A DNA stretch of 64,000 nt from JAMXLO01 sp963791495 (GTDB lineage Bacteria > Pseudomonadota > Alphaproteobacteria > Acetobacterales > Acetobacteraceae): contig CAWBST010000023.1 of NCBI GenBank assembly GCA_963791495.1, forward strand, positions 62,001 to 126,000, in the 5' to 3' direction. The notes beneath the pieces are model-generated. The model was not told the DNA's origin. It saw only the letters and a list, made by a program, of their open reading frames with translations, and did no database searches. The position numbers and the translations under genes were made by a program. Of this stretch, positions 29,348 through 38,169 are shown piece by piece (position 1 is the first letter of the stretch; every line of letters begins with the position of its first letter).

Positions 29348-30748
29348 TCACGCGGACTGCGGCTGACGCAGGCGCAGCGTGCTGAGTACCGTCGCAAGCC
29401 CGGCGAATCCTGCGGCCATGCCGATGGCCAGCCTGGTGCCGAGCTCGACCGCGTCCACACCACCCTGGGTGACGCCGAAGATCAGTGCCACCAGCGCGCT
29501 GCCGGTGGTCTGACCGAGCAGGCGGGACGTGGACACCATGCCGCTGCCAGCGCCGGCCCGCTCGCGCGGCGCACTCGCGAGCATCAGGCGGTTGTTGGGC
29601 GATTGGAAGAACCCGAAGCCGATCCCGCACACGGCGAGCCGCCAGGCCACATCGATCTGTGCCGGTCGTGATGGCAGCGTCAGCACCAGCAGCAGGCCCA
29701 GCGTCATCACGGCGAGGCCGAACCCGCCGAGCAGACCGGCGGGATAGCGGTCCGCCAACCTTCCAGCGATCGGCGCCATCACCACCAGCGCGGCGGGCCA
29801 CGGCGTGATCAGCACGCCGATCTGGATGGGCGACAGGCCGCTGACGTATTGGAAGTAGAACGGCAATGCCACGAAGGCGATGAGCTGTGCGCCGTGCGCG
29901 CAGATCGCGGTTGCCACCGACAGGGCGAAAACTGGGCGACGAAACAGATCCACCGGCAGCATCGGTGCGGCCAGAGTGTGTTGGCGAAGCACGAAGTACC
30001 AGCCGACCGCGAAGCTGACGGCAAGCTCGATCAGCACGATGGCGGGCCGCTGGCCACGTCCGACGCCGTCGAGTGCGCTGATGAACAGGCCGAACGTGAT
30101 GGCGTTCAGCAGCGCACTCAGCGGATCGAACGGATGGCCGGCGAGCGGTGTTCGCGGCAGGAAGCGGTGCGCCAACCACAGCGAGACGATGCCCGCAGGC
30201 ACCTGCAGTGCGAACAGCCACGGCCACGACAGCACCGACATGATCGCCGCAGCGACAGACGGCCCAGCGGTGGATGAACCCGCGACAATCAGTGCGTTGT
30301 AGCCGATGCCGCGCCCCAGTGAGTCGCGCGGGAAGATGAAACGCACCAGCGCGCCGTTGACGCTCATGATGCCGGCGCCGCCGAATCCCTGCAGCACGCG
30401 TCCGATCACCAGCACCGGAAGCGACGGCGCGACAGCACAGAGCAGCGATGCGGCGGTATAGACCGTGAGGCCCCACACATAGACGCGCCGATGGCCGTAG
30501 ATGTCGCCGATCGAGGCGAACGGCAGCAGAGTCACTGTCACCGCGAGCTGGTAGGCGTTCACCACCCAGATCGAGTCCGCCGGCGTCGCGTTCATGTCGC
30601 GCGCGATGGTCGGCAGTGCGATATTGGCGATCGAGGTGACCAGCACCGACATGGCGACCGCGATTCCGACGGCGAGCATGGCACGCCAGCGCTGTCGCGG
30701 CGGCAACCCGTCGGTCACCTCCAGCTCGTGCAGTCTTATGGGACGCAT
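29348..30748 (-). CDS. MFS drug exporter, DHA2 (14-TM) type
   Basis: A 466-residue permease. The first helix block contains VLVTSIANIALPTIARDM, followed by motif A-like FASIGDIYGHRRVYVWGL and the exporter motif C region IGRVLQGFGGAGIMSVNGAL. The DHA2 signature at the end of the half, with SSTAGPSVAAAIMSVLSWPW, supports drug:proton antiport. The gene converges with the histidine kinase (10 bp apart) and diverges from the thioesterase gene. Confidence 0.9.
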   Translation of the reverse strand: MRPIRLHELEVTDGLPPRQRWRAMLAVGIAVAMSVLVTSIANIALPTIARDMNATPADSIWVVNAYQLAVTVTLLPFASIGDIYGHRRVYVWGLTVYTAASLLCAVAPSLPVLVIGRVLQGFGGAGIMSVNGALVRFIFPRDSLGRGIGYNALIVAGSSTAGPSVAAAIMSVLSWPWLFALQVPAGIVSLWLAHRFLPRTPLAGHPFDPLSALLNAITFGLFISALDGVGRGQRPAIVLIELAVSFAVGWYFVLRQHTLAAPMLPVDLFRRPVFALSVATAICAHGAQLIAFVALPFYFQYVSGLSPIQIGVLITPWPAALVVMAPIAGRLADRYPAGLLGGFGLAVMTLGLLLVLTLPSRPAQIDVAWRLAVCGIGFGFFQSPNNRLMLASAPRERAGAGSGMVSTSRLLGQTTGSALVALIFGVTQGGVDAVELGTRLAIGMAAGFAGLATVLSTLRLRQPQSA

Positions 30749-30799
30749 TGGTCCGTGTGTGCTTGACCCTGTGCTGGTTCGTCAACAAGCTGCCGGCCG

Positions 30800-31267
30800 A
30801 TGGAACTGCCGCAACTCGAAGGCGTGGTCCTGCCCGAGTGGATCGATGCGAACGGCCATATGAACCTGGCCTACTACGTCGTGCTGTTCGATCAGGCGAC
30901 GGATCTGCTGTACGACATGCTGGGCGTCGGCCCGGCGTATCGCCAGGCCACCGGCAACTCGACGTTCACCGCTGAGACACACACGCTATACGAGCGCGAG
31001 GTGCACGTGGGGGACAGAGTGCGTGTGGTGGCGCACCTGCTGGGCGCGGATGCCAAGCGGCTGCACTACTTCCACGAGATGTTCCACGCGGAGGGCGGCC
31101 ATCGCGTGGCGGCGCAGGAGCTGCTTGCGCTACATATCGACATGTCGGTGCGCCGGGTGACGCCGTTCCCGGACGACCTCTATGCGCGGATCCAGGATGC
31201 AGTGCGCGAGCATGCGCGACGCGAGCTGCCGAACGGTGTCGGCAGACGCATCGCGATGCCCGGATAG
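30800..31267 (+). CDS. Hot-dog fold thioesterase
   Basis: A 155-residue protein of the 4-hydroxybenzoyl-CoA thioesterase-like (FadM/YbgC) group. WIDANGHMNLAYYVVLFDQA is the catalytic Asp/helix region of the hot-dog fold (the NGHMNxxxY pattern). ETHTLYEREVHVGDRVRV and RVAAQELLALHIDM form the central strands. Relatives hydrolyse acyl- or betainyl-CoA thioesters. It is a single gene divergent from the MFS exporter and convergent with the lyase operon. Confidence 0.87.
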   Translation: MELPQLEGVVLPEWIDANGHMNLAYYVVLFDQATDLLYDMLGVGPAYRQATGNSTFTAETHTLYEREVHVGDRVRVVAHLLGADAKRLHYFHEMFHAEGGHRVAAQELLALHIDMSVRRVTPFPDDLYARIQDAVREHARRELPNGVGRRIAMPG

Positions 31268-31273
31268 ACGCCC

Positions 31274-32131
31274 TCAACCTCCGAGGAACTTCTCCGTCCA
31301 GCTCTTGTAGTCACCATCGCGCGTGACACGCCGCATCGTCTCGGCCGACGCGATCCCTTGCAGATCGCCAGGCTTCGTCCCCTCGCGCAGCGCCTTCAGC
31401 GTATTGTAGACAGCCTGCACCGCGGCGGAGAACGGCTGATGGCCTTGCAGCGCGACCCGCACGCGACGGCTTGCGAGATAGTCCCGCTCCAGCCCGTCGC
31501 GACCACCCCCCATCATCAACGGCAGCTTCACGGCCGCGGAAATCGCATCGAGCTGCTCGCGCGTCACGCCGCCGGCGAAGAACAGCGCATCGACGCCGGC
31601 TTCCTCATACGCCTTGGCACGTCGCAGCACGTCCTCGGTCCCGGCGATCGCCGCGGCACTGGTGCGGCCGACGATGACGAACGACGGATCCTCGCGCGCG
31701 GCAACCGCGGCGCGCATCTTGCCGATGCCTTCCTCGAGCGAAATCAGGCTGGGCTTCTTCTCTCCATACGCCTTCGGCAACAGCGTGTCCTCGATGCACA
31801 TCGCCGCCACGCCCGCTGTCTCCAGCTCCTGCACGGTACGCATCACATTCAGCGCATTGCCGTAACCGTGGTCGGCATCGACCAGCAGCGGCAACTTGCC
31901 TGCGCGATTGATACGGTATGCCTGCTCGGCGAATTCACTCAGCGTCAGCACGATCAGGTCGGGCGCGCCAAGCACGGTGAACGACGCAATCGACCCAGCG
32001 AACATGCCGACCTCGAACCCAAGTTCCTCGGCAATCCGCGCCGATATCGGATCGAAGACCGAACCCGGATGGATGCATTGATTGCCCGCGAGCACGCTGC
32101 GGAAACGTTGACGCCGATCGGTCCAGTGCAT
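31274..32131 (-). CDS. Isocitrate lyase/PEP mutase superfamily enzyme, oxaloacetate decarboxylase-like
   Basis: 285 residues. The sequence closely follows the Pseudomonas oxaloacetate decarboxylase type: SVFDPISARIAEELGFEVGM, LVDADHGYGNALNVMRTVQE (metal site DADHGYG), AMCIEDTLLPKAYG and VIVGRTSAAAI. Expected reaction: decarboxylation of oxaloacetate or a related 3-oxo diacid with Mg2+, although other members are PEP mutases or methylisocitrate lyases. It is the last gene of the minus-strand operon, 15 bp after the gamma-glutamyltransferase gene. Confidence 0.88.
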   Translation of the reverse strand: MHWTDRRQRFRSVLAGNQCIHPGSVFDPISARIAEELGFEVGMFAGSIASFTVLGAPDLIVLTLSEFAEQAYRINRAGKLPLLVDADHGYGNALNVMRTVQELETAGVAAMCIEDTLLPKAYGEKKPSLISLEEGIGKMRAAVAAREDPSFVIVGRTSAAAIAGTEDVLRRAKAYEEAGVDALFFAGGVTREQLDAISAAVKLPLMMGGGRDGLERDYLASRRVRVALQGHQPFSAAVQAVYNTLKALREGTKPGDLQGIASAETMRRVTRDGDYKSWTEKFLGG

Positions 32132-32146
32132 GTGTGTTCTCCTCCC

Positions 32147-33745
32147 TCAGGCCGAAGCCACGAACCCATCGCGCCGCGCGTCGCAGCCGCCGGTCATCAC
32201 GCCGGTGGCCGGATCGATCGCGATGCCTTGCATACCGCCAACCGCCGTCGACCACGGCGCGATCGCCTCGGCGGCATGCCCGCGCTCGGTCAGCGCGGCA
32301 ATTGTATCGGCGGGAATGCGCCGCTCAACCTGCACGCGTCGCCCATCCCACAGACGTGCGCGTGGCGCGTCGATCGCGTCCTGGATGCCGAGGCCGAAAT
32401 CGATGTGCTCGACGAGCGTCTGCACCTGCGTCTGGCAGATGCCGTAACTGCCGGGCGTACCGAGAGCAAGCACCGGTCGCGCGCTGCGCGTCGCGATGCT
32501 CGGCGCCAACGGCAGCGCCAGTGGCGCGCCAGGGCGTAACGCGTTCGGCCCGCGCTCATCCACCTCGCCCCAATAAAGGAAGTTGTTCAGACAGACGCCA
32601 TAACCCGGCACCACGACACCGCAACCGAACTTCGCGCCGAGACTCTGCGTGATGCACACGATGTTGCCATCGCCGTCGGCGACTGAGAACGATGTCGTAT
32701 GCTGATGCACAAGATCGGCGAGAACCGGCGCCACGAACTGTTCCGTCGGACCTTCTATCGGCTCGCCGTCGCGCACGCGGGCACGATGAATCTCGACAGC
32801 GTCGTCTGACATCAGCCCCGTGAGTCGCTCAGCCGAAGGATTGTTGTGCGCAATGCGTGTTCCCGCGGCGAGGCGAATGGCGCGATACATTGTATCGAGA
32901 TGGTCGAGGCCATTGCGCTCCATCGACGTGACGTCCAAGCCGTCGAGGATGCGCAGGGTGAGCAGGTATTGAAATCCCTCGCACGGCGGCGGCAAGGTGT
33001 GGACGTCGATGCCGCGATAGGTTGCCACCAACGGATCGAGCCACACAGGCTCGACGGATTCCAGATCTTCAAGCGTCAGGCAGCCACCAAGTGCCCGCAC
33101 ATGAGAGACGAGCGCCTTGCCCAGAGCACCGCCGTACAGGTGATCTGGACCATCCCGTGCGATCATTTCGAAAGTGCGCGCGAGGTCAGGCTGTCGCAAC
33201 ACTCCACCCACCGCGATTGCAACGCCGCTGGTGTAGTTGCGCGCCCAGTCATCATAGAACGCGTAGCGGCCTTTGAACTCCGCCACCGTGTCGCTGAACG
33301 CCGACACGTTATACTCGGTCAGCGGAAACCCATCGCGCGCAAGTACAATCGCCGGAGCGAATACCTCGGCCAGCGACTTCCGCCCATGGCTGCGCACCAG
33401 CTCGCACCAGCCCGCGAGGTTGCCCGGCGCGCCGGCGGCGATCGGACTGCGCGCCAGCTCCTCGCGGTTGCTGAACCGGCCGGCGGGAAACTGCGACGGC
33501 ACGCGTGTGACGAAGTCGAGGGTGCGAACGCGCTGTTCCTCCGCGATGTAGCACGTCGCCATGCCCATACCGGCAAGGCCGGACATGTAAGGCTCTGTGA
33601 CATTCAGTGCCGCCGCGGTCGCAACAGCCGCATCGAATGCGTTGCCGCCGGTGCGCAGGATGGAGGCGCCTGCCTGTGCCGCCTGTGGATGTGCCGCGGC
33701 GACGATACCGCGCAACGAAGACACGCTAGGGCGCCTGCCGTCCAA
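32147..33745 (-). CDS. Gamma-glutamyltransferase family protein
   Basis: 532 residues, an Ntn-hydrolase. The autoprocessing/nucleophile Thr lies in HQHTTSFSVADGDGNIVCIT. The large-subunit start GIVAAAHPQAAQAGASILRTGGNAFDA and the LNNFLYWGEV and GTPGSYGICQTQVQ segments are typical. There is no signal peptide, so it is probably cytoplasmic, like YwrD-type members, and could process gamma-glutamyl compounds or a cephalosporin-acylase-like amide. It lies 16 bp after the nucleoside transporter gene in the same operon. Confidence 0.92.
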   Translation of the reverse strand: MDGRRPSVSSLRGIVAAAHPQAAQAGASILRTGGNAFDAAVATAAALNVTEPYMSGLAGMGMATCYIAEEQRVRTLDFVTRVPSQFPAGRFSNREELARSPIAAGAPGNLAGWCELVRSHGRKSLAEVFAPAIVLARDGFPLTEYNVSAFSDTVAEFKGRYAFYDDWARNYTSGVAIAVGGVLRQPDLARTFEMIARDGPDHLYGGALGKALVSHVRALGGCLTLEDLESVEPVWLDPLVATYRGIDVHTLPPPCEGFQYLLTLRILDGLDVTSMERNGLDHLDTMYRAIRLAAGTRIAHNNPSAERLTGLMSDDAVEIHRARVRDGEPIEGPTEQFVAPVLADLVHQHTTSFSVADGDGNIVCITQSLGAKFGCGVVVPGYGVCLNNFLYWGEVDERGPNALRPGAPLALPLAPSIATRSARPVLALGTPGSYGICQTQVQTLVEHIDFGLGIQDAIDAPRARLWDGRRVQVERRIPADTIAALTERGHAAEAIAPWSTAVGGMQGIAIDPATGVMTGGCDARRDGFVASA

Positions 33746-33761
33746 CCTTTGCTCCTCCCCC

Positions 33762-35003
33762 TCAGCCGGCCAGCAGGCCGACGACCGCGCCGCTCATGCA
33801 GGTCGCGAGTGTGCCCGACAGTATGGAACGCAGACCGAGAGCGACCACTTCATGCCGCCGCTCGGGCACCATCGCGCCGAACCCGCCAATCACTATGCCC
33901 AGGCTGCCGAAATTCGCGAAGCCGCACAATGCGTAGGTCAGGATCAGCCGCGAGCGCGGCGCGAAGGTATCCGGCGGCAGCGTGGATAAGTTCAGGTAGG
34001 CGACGAACTCGTTCAGCACGGTCTTGGTGGCCATCAGCGTCGCCGCGGTTCCGGCTTCGTCCCAGGGCAGGCCTATCAGCCACATCACAGGCCGAAATGG
34101 CCAGGAGAAGAGCCGCTGCAACGTGATGGCGGCATCGCCCCAGTGCGGCAGCTCTCCGAGTGCGGCGTTGATCAGCGCAACGAAAGCAACTGCCACAAGC
34201 AGCGTGGCGACGATGCCGACCAGCACCGGAACACCATCGATGGTGCCCTTCACCAGCGCGTCCAGCGCGCTGAGCGGCGGGTCCTCGATGACCAGGCGCT
34301 CTTCCGCGACTTCCGCGCGACCGAACGGCACCAGAAGTGCCGCCACTGCGAGTCCCGCCGGCGTGCTGATCACCGATGCGATCAGGATGTTCCCGAGTGC
34401 ATTCGGTACCAGTGGGGCAAGGAACGACGCGTAGATCACCATCACCGTGCCGGCCACGCCAGCCATGCCGCAGGTCATCAGCGCGAACAGCTCGCCCCGC
34501 TGCATGCGCGCGAGATAGGGACGCACCAGCAGCGGCGCCTCGATCATGCCGACGAACACATGTACGGCGGCGCCAAGCGCCAACGCGCCGCCGATCCCCA
34601 TCGCACGGCGCAGCAGCCAGGCGAATGCCCCGGTGATGCGTTGCAGAATGCCCCAATAGAACAGCAGCGATGCCAGCGCGCTGATCGTCAGCACCAGCGG
34701 CAGCGCCTGGAACGCGAGGATGAAGCTGGCTCCGGGATGACTCTCCGCAAACGGCAACGGCGGGCCCCCGAGATAGCCGAACACAAAGCTGGTACCCGCC
34801 TGCGTCGCGCTCTGCAATGCAGTCGCGCCGTCGTTCAGCAGAAATACTACGGAGTTCGCCGGCGGGAAGAACAGCAGAAGCAGGGCCAGTATCCATTGCA
34901 GCGCGATGCCGGCGATCACTGTGCGCCAGGGGATGCGGCGCCGGTCCTCGCTCAGCGCCCAGGCGATAGCCAGAAGCGCGGCCAGGCCGAGCAGGCCGCG
35001 CAT
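33762..35003 (-). CDS. Concentrative nucleoside transporter (NupC/CNT family)
   Basis: A 413-residue inner-membrane permease. It has the CNT layout: N-terminal helices, the gate domain LYFWGILQ-like FYWGILQRITGAFAWLL, the core FVGMIEAPLLVRPYLARM, MTCGMAGVAGTVMVIYA, and the C-terminal KTVLNEFVAYLNL and LTYALCGFANFGSLGIVIGG motifs that contact nucleoside and cation. It imports nucleosides with H+ or Na+. It lies 7 bp after the (interrupted) TPP enzyme gene and 16 bp before gamma-glutamyltransferase. Confidence 0.93.
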   Translation of the reverse strand: MRGLLGLAALLAIAWALSEDRRRIPWRTVIAGIALQWILALLLLFFPPANSVVFLLNDGATALQSATQAGTSFVFGYLGGPPLPFAESHPGASFILAFQALPLVLTISALASLLFYWGILQRITGAFAWLLRRAMGIGGALALGAAVHVFVGMIEAPLLVRPYLARMQRGELFALMTCGMAGVAGTVMVIYASFLAPLVPNALGNILIASVISTPAGLAVAALLVPFGRAEVAEERLVIEDPPLSALDALVKGTIDGVPVLVGIVATLLVAVAFVALINAALGELPHWGDAAITLQRLFSWPFRPVMWLIGLPWDEAGTAATLMATKTVLNEFVAYLNLSTLPPDTFAPRSRLILTYALCGFANFGSLGIVIGGFGAMVPERRHEVVALGLRSILSGTLATCMSGAVVGLLAG

Positions 35004-35010
35004 CGCGCGA

Positions 35011-36669
35011 TCAGGCGCCGGGGCGCTGGTTGAACGGATAGTAGGCGGGGAACTCGCCGACCGACGTCATGTCGACTTCCACCAGGCTCGGGCCCTTGTG
35101 TGCGATCGATTCCGCCACCGTCGCGCCGAATGTTTCCGCGGTCTTCACCTGCCAGAACGGGATGCCGGCGAGCGCTGCAAGCTGTCCGAGATCGGGCCCT
35201 TGCAGATCGGCGAAGAAGCGGCGGCCCTGTGCCGTGGCATCCTGGATGCGCTTGATCACCCCATAACCGCGATCGTTCATCACGATGATGCTGACATCGA
35301 GCTTCTCCTGCACTGCGGTCCACAACTCGCCGACATTGAGGAAGAAGCCGCCGTCGCCTGTCATGCAGACGGTCTTGCGTCCGTTCGCGGCCGCCGCGGC
35401 GCCGAGGCTCAGCGACAGCCCCTGGCCAATGCCGGCGCCAACCGGGAACACGCTCTGATGCGGGCTGTACACGGGGAAGATGCGATTGCCCCAGGTGGTG
35501 TTGCTCTGCGTCACGTCGCGCACCCAGATCGCGTCCTTCGGCATCACCGGACGCAGCTGCTCGGGAAACGTGCCATAGGCGCCGAGTGTGGCGAGAAAGT
35601 CGGCGCGCGCGGCCTGCTTCAGTGTGGTGAAGTCGCTGCGATAGGCGGGATCGAGCTTCATGCGGCCTTCGATGCGCGGCAGCAGCGCCTCCAGCGTCGC
35701 CTGCGCGTCGCCACACACAAACTAGGTGTTGGCGTAGGTGCGGCCGTTGGCCAGCGGATCGACGTCGATCTGGATGATGTTGGGCGGCAGCTTCACGACG
35801 AAGTCGCCGGTCTCCTGGCCGCGCAGGCGTGTGCCGACTGCGAGCAGCAGATCGACGGTCTGATAGAACTGCTGGACCTTCGGCATGCCGTTGCCATGCA
35901 GGCCACCGAGGTTCATCGGGTGCTCCTCGGAGACGGTCCCCTTTCCATTTATGCTGTTGATCATCGTGAAGCCGAGATCGAGCAGCTTGTGCACCGCCGC
36001 ACTCGCACGCCGTGCGCCGGAACCGAGCCACAGCATCGGCCGCCGTGCCGCGATGACGCGTGCCGCAAGTTCGTCGAGTTCGGCGTCGGTGGGTGTGCGT
36101 GGCGGCGGCAGCGGCAGCACGAAATTGTCGAAGATCGCCGGTCGCTCCACCGGCGTGCGTTGCAGGTCGATCGGCACCTCGACGCTGACCGGGCCGGTGG
36201 GCGGCGTCAGCGCATCCACGGCGGCGCGGGTCAGCACGCCGATCGCCTGCTGCGCCGAACGCACGCGATAGGCGGTCTTCGACACAGAGCGCAGCATGCC
36301 GAGCTGATCTGGCGCGTCATGCACGGTGCCGACGTCGCGATCGACAAACTTCGTCGAGGTCTGGCCGGTGATGTGCAGCACCGGTGTGCCAGAGAAGCGG
36401 GCCTCGATCAGGCCGCCGATGGCGTTGGCCGCGCCTGGTCCCGTGGACGAGAAGATGACGCCGAGGCCGCCGGAGACACGCGCGTAGCCGTCCGCCATGT
36501 GCGCGCCGCCGAGTTCGCCGCGTGCCATGACGAAGCGGATCGCATTGCGCCGGCCGATCGCATCCAGCATCGGGATGTTGTGCACCGAGGCGATGCCGAA
36601 CGCGGTGGTGACGCCGCACTGCGTGATGAATTCGGCCACCAGATCGCCGACGGTGTAGTCGCTCGCCAT
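35011..36669 (-). pseudogene. TPP-dependent enzyme with an in-frame amber codon
   Basis: The first part (36669-35722, 315 residues) carries the PYR and central domains: GIASVHNIPMLDAIG, FVMARGELGGAHMADGYARV, GPGAANAIGGLIEA. After a TAG at 35724-35722 the same frame continues to 35011 with the PP domain: CMTGDGGFFLNVGELWTAV ... VMNDRGYGVIK. A GTG lies only one codon after the TAG, so the second half could be restarted as a separate 235-residue polypeptide. Intact relatives have a sense codon there. The order of the operon is this gene, CNT, GGT, lyase. The product may be non-functional or a natural two-chain enzyme. Confidence 0.85.
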
Positions 36670-36805
36670 CTCGAACTCCTGCTCGTTGTCGCGACGCTGG
36701 AACAGGTGGTTTGGTCCGTCAACCAGCGCACGGTTTGGTACGCAGCGTGCGGTTGCCCGGTGCGGGTCGGATCGTCATGTTGCTGGCAGGCGAGGAGGGA
36801 ATGCC

Positions 36806-37625
36806 ATGGCGACCAGTCAGATGGAGAAGGCCAATCGGTTCCGTGCGCTGCACGAGAGGTGCTTTGTCATCGCCAACGCGTGGGATGCTGGGTCGGCGCG
36901 CATCCTGGCCGGCGTCGGCTTCGCTGCGCTGGCAACCTCGAGCGGCGCCGCGGCGGGAATGCTCGGCCGGCGCGATGGGATGATCACGCGCGAGGAGTCG
37001 CTCGTGCACGCACGCACCGTGGCCGAGGCGACCGATCTTCCCGTTTCGGCGGATCTGGAAAAGGGTTTCGGCGACACCCCCGATGCGGCCGCATCGACGA
37101 TTACGCTGGCCGGCGAGATACGGCCTGGTGGGTGGCTCGATCGAGGATGCCACCGGCGATCCGCAGAAGCCGCTGTTCGATCTTGGCCACGCGACGGAGC
37201 GCATCGCGGCCGCCGTTGCCGCGGCGCGCAAGGCACCGTTCGGCTTCATCCTGACGGCGCGCGCCGAAAACTTCATCCGCGGCAACCCCGACCTCGACGA
37301 CACGATCCGGCGTCTGCAGGCGTTCGAGGCAGCCGGCGCCGACGTGCTGATGGCGCCTGGCCTGCCCGACCTCGCAGCGGTGCGGACTGTGTGCTCGTCG
37401 CTGTCGAAGCCGTTCAACTTCATGGCGGGGATCAAGGGGAAGTCCTTCTCCGTGGCAGAGCTTGCGGAGGCCGGCGTGAAACGGATCAGCCTTGCCACGT
37501 CACTCTATCGCGCGGCGATGACCGGCCTGTTGAACGCGGCGCGTGAGGTGAAGGACAAGGGGACGCTGGGCTACGTCGACACGACGATGGCGACGCCGGA
37601 GCTGAACGGCTTCATGCAGGGCTAG
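36806..37625 (+). pseudogene. PEP mutase/isocitrate lyase family protein with a +1 frameshift
   Basis: The gene starts MATSQMEKANRFRALHERCF after a good gaggaggga ribosome site, then reads ANAWDAGSARILAGVGFAAL and DLEKGFGDTPDAAASTI. At 37120 (gagatacggc) an extra A shifts the frame; without it the text reads GEIGLVGGSIEDATGD and continues QKPLFDLGHATERIAAA ... FNFMAGIKGKSFSVAELAEA to the TAG at 37623. The repaired protein has about 272 residues, normal for 2-methylisocitrate lyase/PEP mutase relatives. It diverges from the interrupted TPP enzyme gene. Confidence 0.85.
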
Positions 37626-37626
37626 G

Positions 37627-37690
37627 CTGTCATTGCGAGTTCCACACCGGCCGTCAGGCAGACCCGCTCCTGGATGAAACGGGCGCTGTC
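37627..37690. repeat. Copy of the CTGTCATTGCGAG...TGGATGAAAC repeat
   Basis: It begins ctgtcattgcgagttcc, then cacaccggccgt, then tggatgaaacgggcgctg. The same blocks in the same order occur at 18978-19040, so this is an interspersed family. It follows the stop codon of the frameshifted lyase gene. Confidence 0.65.
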
Positions 37691-37950
37691 TCGTCGCGCA
37701 CAAGCAGCCATCCGTCATTCCCGCGCAAGCGGGAGAATCCAGCACACCGGGGGTGCCTCGCCGAACTGGGCTTCCCGCTTGCCGTTTCGGTTAGCCGAAC
37801 GAGAATGGCGCGACGTATGATGCCGCCCATGCAGCGCACCTCGGAAGACAGCCGGTGCAGCGCATTGGCCAAAAGGCCCCACCTCGACGGCGGCCTGTTG
37901 CCGTACCAGTATTTCTCGTACCAACCGGGATCGAGCGAGAACGGCAGCAC
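37654..37950 (-). CDS. Small hypothetical protein (WYEKYWYG type)
   Basis: A doubtful short gene. The in-frame GTG at 37950 gives MLPFSLDPGWYEKYWYGNRP, a pattern reminiscent of small alphaproteobacterial proteins of the form LDPxWYExYWY. Only the first 40-50 residues look constrained; the remainder is translation of a repeat hairpin (37719-37734) and ends in low-complexity text. A repeat may have replaced the original C-terminus. A ggagagga stretch lies upstream of the GTG. Confidence 0.4.
   Translation of the reverse strand: MLPFSLDPGWYEKYWYGNRPPSRWGLLANALHRLSSEVRCMGGIIRRAILVRLTETASGKPSSARHPRCAGFSRLRGNDGWLLVRDETAPVSSRSGSA
37719..37734. repeat. Palindromic intergenic repeat (TCCCGC GCAA GCGGGA)
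   Basis: A perfect 6-bp stem with a GCAA loop, inside ccgtcattcccgcgcaagcg and followed by ggagaatccag. It is a common small palindromic element of proteobacterial intergenic regions. The surrounding 37626-38169 gap otherwise holds only the repeat at 37627 and a doubtful small gene. Confidence 0.65.
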
Positions 37951-38169
37951 AGGGGTCAGAGTCCTCTCCGCAACTCTGTCGTTTTCCTCGTCACCGAGCT
38001 CTGCCAATGACCTTATTGGCGTGATGGCCCGCGTGACACGCCTGGCTGCTGGGTCTGCTGGTTCATCTGATTGCTCCTTCGTTTGCGTGTCTGGACGCTA
38101 CGCAAAGGGCTGCCTTAAGGTCTTTGGCGCGAAGCTGATTTATCCTTAAACGGCAGGAGGGGGCTCGAT

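Noticed and set aside
35722..35724. The TAG in the TPP enzyme as pyrrolysine or other recoding
   Set aside because: No pylT/pylS-like genes are visible, and selenocysteine (for which selA/selC are present) uses TGA, not TAG.
37654..38149. Longer genes on either strand in the 37.6-38.2 kb gap
   Set aside because: The plus-strand frame at 37805-38149 has no ribosome site or similarity; only the first part of one short minus-strand frame looks constrained, so just that is listed at low confidence.
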